From positions 1-64,000 of the forward strand of contig JAGBIL010000013.1 in assembly GCA_017935025.1 (NCBI GenBank): DNA of 64,000 nt. Direction: 5' to 3'. The position numbers and the translations under genes were made by a program. The stretch comes from Opitutales bacterium. Lineage in GTDB: Bacteria > Verrucomicrobiota > Verrucomicrobiia > Opitutales > UBA953. Within the stretch, counting starts at the first letter, position 1. Each line of letters starts with the position of its first letter. The notes under the pieces were generated by a model. That model saw only the letters and a program-made list of their open reading frames with translations. It was not told the DNA's origin and searched no databases. Positions 60,823-64,000 of this stretch are shown piece by piece.

Positions 60823-61163
60823 TGACAGGCATGAACCGCAACACGGGCAAGCGGATTGAAGGCGATGCGCACTTACGGCAAAGCGTTGCCGATTTGCTGA
60901 CAACGTCTTTGCGTTCCCGCGTTATGCGATCCGGCTACGGAAGCGAACTTTACGACTGTGTCGATGCTCCGATTTCGGCGGAAACGACGGCACGGATTAC
61001 TGCGTGCGTGGTTGACGCGCTCGCGAAGTGGGAACCGCGCCTGAAAGTCGTTTCGTGCAAACCGGTTCGCCTCACCGATCCCGCCGCCGGAAAAATCCGC
61101 ATTTCGCTCACCCTGAAACACACGGACACCAACCGAACACAAACCGAAGAAATCATTTTTTAA
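60822..61163 (+). CDS. Baseplate wedge protein, gpW/gp25 family
   Basis: 113 aa. Typical gp25 pattern: N-terminal NRNTGKRIEGDAHLRQSVADLLTTSLRSRVMRSGYGSEL (T4 gp25/P2 gpW), then a helix ISAETTARITACVVDALAKWEPRLKVVSCKPV and C-terminal strands. Anchors the baseplate wedge to the sheath. Translationally coupled to the lipoprotein gene and followed by gpJ, the conserved P2 order W-J-I. Confidence 0.88.
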   Translation: MTGMNRNTGKRIEGDAHLRQSVADLLTTSLRSRVMRSGYGSELYDCVDAPISAETTARITACVVDALAKWEPRLKVVSCKPVRLTDPAAGKIRISLTLKHTDTNRTQTEEIIF

Positions 61164-61268
61164 AAGCACAAAGCATCAGGCATCGAGCACCAAGCAAAAA
61201 CTTTGAAGCAAAGTGCTTGATATTTGATGTTTGAGGCTTGGAGCTAAAAAAAACGAAGTTTTTACGCC
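61164..61268. repeat. Heptad-word inverted repeat before gpJ
   Basis: Words AGCATCA, GGCATCG, AGCACCA, AGC (61172-61195) face CTTGATA, TTTGATG, TTTGAGG, CTTGGAG (61214-61241) around CTTTGAAGCAAAG (61201-61213). The left arm resembles the repeat at 23996-24030 next to recA in the host chromosome. Confidence 0.7.
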
Positions 61269-62123
61269 ATGATTGATTTTTCAAAAATTCCCGTCCCGGA
61301 CATCGTCGAAGCCTTGGACTTCGAAGGTGTTTTTGCGGACATCGTCGCGGATTTCCGCACGCGCTTTCCGGATTTTGATGCGTTAGTCGAATCCGATCCC
61401 GCAATCAAGCTGATAGAAGCGTTTGCGTATCGCGAAGTGCTTTTGCGCGCCCGCATCAACAACGCCGCACGCGCGTGCATGATTGCGAGCGCTACCGGGG
61501 CGGACTTGGACAACATCGCCGCCAATTTCGGCGTGATGCGCAAACCGGACGAAAACGACTCCGACCTGCGCAAACGAACGATTTTGGCGATTGAAGCGAG
61601 TGCAACCGCCGGAAGCCGCAACGCCTACATTTACCACGCCAGCTCGGTAGAAGGCACAGACGACGTTTCCGTCACCTCTCCGACGCCCGGACTTGTTCAC
61701 GTCCACATACTGGCAAAACCGAGCGTTTCGGACGAATCCGCACTTTGCGGGAACGTTGCCGCCGTGCTCAATGCGGATACCGTGCGCCCGCTCACGGACA
61801 CCGTCGAAGTTTTTCCCGCAATTAAAACCGAGTTTGCAATCGCGGGAACGCTCGTCATTAACGGCTCGCTTGATGCTTCGCTGGTTGCGGAAAACGCCCG
61901 CACCGCGCTCGAAGCATTTACGAAAAGCAAAAAACGCTTGGGGCAAAGCATTTCGCTGACTGCTCTTTCGGCGGCAGTGTTTGTCGAAGGCGTTGTCGAT
62001 TTCAAAATGACTTCGCCGACCGCTTCGATTACTTGCGACGCGTCCCGCGTTCCCGTTTGCACGGGCATTTCTCTTGCGACGGAAATTTCGCACGGGAACG
62101 CCGCCGGGAGTTGCACCCATTAA
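61269..62123 (+). CDS. Baseplate assembly protein J
   Basis: 284 aa. P2 gpJ pattern: FSKIPVPDIVEALDFEGVFADIVADFRTRFPDF, LIEAFAYREVLLRARINNAARACMIASATGADLDNIAANFGV (about 50-92), DSDLRKRTILAIEASATAGSRNAYIYHASSVEGTDDVSVTSPTPG (about 97-140) and a C-terminal substrate-like domain. Forms the baseplate ring with gp25 and gpI. Confidence 0.92.
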   Translation: MIDFSKIPVPDIVEALDFEGVFADIVADFRTRFPDFDALVESDPAIKLIEAFAYREVLLRARINNAARACMIASATGADLDNIAANFGVMRKPDENDSDLRKRTILAIEASATAGSRNAYIYHASSVEGTDDVSVTSPTPGLVHVHILAKPSVSDESALCGNVAAVLNADTVRPLTDTVEVFPAIKTEFAIAGTLVINGSLDASLVAENARTALEAFTKSKKRLGQSISLTALSAAVFVEGVVDFKMTSPTASITCDASRVPVCTGISLATEISHGNAAGSCTH

Positions 62124-62258
62124 GGGATTAAAGATTAGAGCTTAGAGCTTAAAGATTAAAGAAAGTGATGACTGATAGCTGATAACTGAAAAGTAATTAC
62201 CTACCGGATATCAGTTATCCGTTTTTCCTTTTCTTTAAACTCTCACCTTTTAGAAATC
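62124..62258. repeat. Heptad-word spacer between gpJ and gpI
   Basis: Words GATTAAA, GATTAGA, GCTTAGA, GCTTAAA, GATTAAA (62127-62161), then GATGACT, GATAGCT, GATAACT (62166-62187) mirrored by GATATCA/GTTATCC (62207-62221), and a T-rich end before the gpI start codon. Confidence 0.65.
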
Positions 62259-62855
62259 ATGCAATCGATATTACCTTACAATTCGACACCGCTGGAATAC
62301 GCGCTTGAAGATGTTTCGGCGCGAAGGCTCAATGCGATTCCGCTTTCCGGACTTTCGGCAATGTTTAACATCGAGTCTTGCCCCGCCCCCGCTCTCCCGT
62401 GGCTCGCGCAGCAGTTCGGCGCAACGGAATGGAATCCGGAGTGGAGCGAAGCGCAACAACGCGCATTCATTCGCGCCAACATCGAGACGCAACGTTATCG
62501 CGGCACTATCGGCGCCGTTATCCGCCCGCTGAAAGCTCTTTCCTACAATATCGAAATCGTGGAATACGCGGGAACGTTCACCTTCGACATCCTGGTCGAT
62601 ACCGAAGGGCGCGAATTGACAAAAAATCATTTCGAGGAAATCGAGCGTATTGCAAACACGCAGAAAAACGTGCGTTCACATTTGGGAACCATCAAAACGA
62701 GCATTACAAAGACTGCGCAAAAAATCCGTTCATTCGCCGCGATGCTTCCGGACTTCATCGAAGACACCGTAGGCGAACCGACACAAACGATGTCGGCGGC
62801 AGAGCGGTTCCTTGCCGCTCGCGCTTCTTTTTTAAATGTGAAAGTTAATCATTAA
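62259..62855 (+). CDS. Tail protein I (P2 gpI-like)
   Basis: 198 aa. MQSILPYNSTPLEYALEDVSARRLNAIPLSGLSAMFNIESCPAPALPWLAQQFGATEWNPEWSEAQQRAFI has the P2 gpI hallmarks (LP.n.tplE.al......r....p......P..cP...LPWLAWq). The remainder is helical. Baseplate wedge component; in P2 it is followed by the fibre gene, as here. Confidence 0.9.
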   Translation: MQSILPYNSTPLEYALEDVSARRLNAIPLSGLSAMFNIESCPAPALPWLAQQFGATEWNPEWSEAQQRAFIRANIETQRYRGTIGAVIRPLKALSYNIEIVEYAGTFTFDILVDTEGRELTKNHFEEIERIANTQKNVRSHLGTIKTSITKTAQKIRSFAAMLPDFIEDTVGEPTQTMSAAERFLAARASFLNVKVNH

Positions 62856-62862
62856 AAATTTT

Positions 62863-64000
62863 ATGTCCGAAAACACCTACAAAGTTTTAATCACAACCGC
62901 CGGGCGGGAAAAACTCGCCGCCGCGCTTGCCGCGGGAACGACGGTTCAACTCAAACAAATCGCACTCGGAGACGGGAACGGCAAATTTGTCGAGCCGACG
63001 GAAACGCAAACGGCACTCGCCCGCGAAGTTTACCGGGCTGACATGCTTTCCTGCACGCCGCTTTCGAGCGCACCGGAAAACATCGTTTGCGTTTTGGCGA
63101 TTCCGGCGAGCGCGGGAGGCTGGACGGTTCGCGAAATCGGCATCTTTGATGCCGACGGAGAGCTTTTTGCCGTCGGTAACATCGCGGAAGCCTACAAACC
63201 CGCACCGAGCGAAGGCACTTCCCGCGAAATGCTGTTGCGCTGCGTTATCGGCATCGGCGCGACGGACGCCGTGGAATTAGTAACGGATCCGGCACAAGTT
63301 ATTGCGACGCAAGAATACGTTCAAAACGCGATAAACGACATGATTCACGGCATCGGCGAACTTGGCGACGAACTCCGGGAATGGGCAGAAATCATCGGGA
63401 AATATAAATACGTTGTCTGCACGCGGGAAGAATACGACGATTTGGTTGAGGCGGGAACGATTGAGGAGAATGTAATTTATTTCGTAAAAGGAACAAAAAG
63501 TTGTAGCGACTCCGTTACCGAACTCGCGAAACGCGTTTCCGCCAACGAAGAAAGTATCGCTAAAATCAATACGGATGTCGAATCCCTCGACGCACGAATT
63601 GACGCGCTCGCGGAGCTTCCGGAAAACATTGCATCGGACCTTGCCCTGCTTGCCCAAAAGCACGAGGGCGACACACAGGCGCAGACTCTCGCGCTCGAAA
63701 ACCTTGCGCAGGAAGTTGACGCGAATCGCGAAGAGTTGAACAAACTCGCCGAAAGCCTCACGAACGCGGAAACAGAGACGGACGAAAAGCTCTCCGGAGT
63801 TGAAGAGCGGCTCTCTGCCGACATCGAAAAAGTGAACGAAGCCGGTTTGCAGGAAGCGACGTTGCGGCAGGAATCGGAAAAAGTCCTCTCCGATTCGATT
63901 CAAGCCCTCACGGAAAAAGTTTCTCAAAATTCCGACTCTGTGACAGAGCATGAAAATCGCATTGCGCAGCTGGAAACGGAGTTTTCCGAAATCGACAACA
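62863..64000 (+). CDS. Tail fibre protein, N-terminal part (runs off window)
   Basis: At least 379 codons from ATG at 62863 without a stop. The N-terminal attachment domain (about 1-150) is of the P2 gpH/phage tail-collar type: YKVLITTAGREKLAAALAAGTTVQLKQIALGDGNG ... WTVREIGIFDADGELFAVGNI. From about residue 205 a long coiled coil follows (SVTELAKRVSANEESIAKINTDVESLDARIDAL and similar), which would form the fibre stalk. The receptor-binding tip is beyond the window, so whether the fibre carries a variable repeat cannot be judged. Confidence 0.88.
   Translation, partial: MSENTYKVLITTAGREKLAAALAAGTTVQLKQIALGDGNGKFVEPTETQTALAREVYRADMLSCTPLSSAPENIVCVLAIPASAGGWTVREIGIFDADGELFAVGNIAEAYKPAPSEGTSREMLLRCVIGIGATDAVELVTDPAQVIATQEYVQNAINDMIHGIGELGDELREWAEIIGKYKYVVCTREEYDDLVEAGTIEENVIYFVKGTKSCSDSVTELAKRVSANEESIAKINTDVESLDARIDALAELPENIASDLALLAQKHEGDTQAQTLALENLAQEVDANREELNKLAESLTNAETETDEKLSGVEERLSADIEKVNEAGLQEATLRQESEKVLSDSIQALTEKVSQNSDSVTEHENRIAQLETEFSEIDN

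Larger units (their letters stand above)
43093..64000. mobile_element. Prophage, contractile-tail (myovirus-type), left part
   Basis: Starts at the tRNA-derived attL and runs off the window. Early genes: small unknowns, PcfK/PcfJ, sliding clamp. Late genes: terminase, sheath, tube, tail chaperone with frameshift, tape measure, gpW-like connector, portal, gp25, gpJ, gpI, tail fibre. Tail genes are P2-like, terminase and portal lambda-like. Capsid, protease, lysis genes, repressor and integrase are not seen in this part. Confidence 0.92.

Noticed and set aside
43093-64000. Mu-like transposable phage
   Set aside because: No MuA/MuB, integration is at a tRNA 3' end, and terminase is GpA type.
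43093-64000. Tailocin (headless tail particle)
   Set aside because: Terminase and portal genes are intact, which headless tailocins lack, although the capsid gene has not been seen.

Overview
The window is bacterial chromosome carrying a diversity-generating retroelement (DGR) and the left part of a prophage. PEP-CTERM sorting signals (V/I-PEPSA, hydrophobic stretch, Arg/Lys tail) on three exported proteins, moderately high GC content and the gene mix point to Verrucomicrobiota, probably Opitutae. That placement is an inference; no rRNA is present to confirm it.

Region 1 (1-6.2 kb, mostly minus strand) is housekeeping: a PEP-CTERM protein, sigma-54 (rpoN), plsX-rpmF (fatty acid/phospholipid synthesis plus ribosomal protein L32), a CvpA-like membrane protein and a sugar-kinase-like phosphotransferase. 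Region 2 (6.6-9.3 kb) is a complete DGR cassette: template repeat, reverse transcriptase with the DGR motif IGNLTSQ, an HRDC-domain accessory protein, and an exported formylglycine-generating-enzyme/C-type-lectin-fold target protein whose last 47 codons are the variable repeat. TR and VR align over 142 bases with 19 differences; 17 are at template adenines and they alter 12 codons, 11 of which are Asn in the template. A large inverted repeat lies just after the VR. Region 3 (9.5-11.8 kb) holds three co-directional exported or membrane proteins upstream of the DGR target. Region 4 (12.3-42.3 kb) is core genome: TrmH-type methyltransferase, FtsK, HAD phosphatase, YggS, exonuclease III, a PEP-CTERM SGNH esterase, an ECF sigma/anti-sigma/PDZ operon, recA, nrdAB, an RNase D-like exonuclease, mutL, an LTA-synthase-like phosphotransferase, thiL, an M50 protease, folA, thyA and thrS.

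Region 5 (43.09 kb to the end) is a prophage inserted at a tRNA 3' end, of which 23 bp remain beside the original tRNA terminator. Its early region has a PcfK/PcfJ pair and a sliding-clamp (DnaN-like) protein. The late region has terminase small and large subunits, contractile-tail genes (sheath, tube, a gpE-type chaperone with a predicted -1 frameshift at GGGTTTT, tape measure, gp25, gpJ, gpI, fibre), a gpW-like connector and a portal. No capsid gene, integrase or lysis gene is visible. Two insertions run against the late genes: a PIN/STAS-like/GHKL-ATPase trio and a membrane protein.

Two DNA-level patterns run through the window. The octamer CGGGAACG/CGTTCCCG is strongly over-represented in all reading frames, and inverted copies form terminator stems, which resembles DNA uptake sequences. 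Many intergenic spacers, including most gaps in the prophage late operon, are built of degenerate 7-bp words arranged in inverted repeats.
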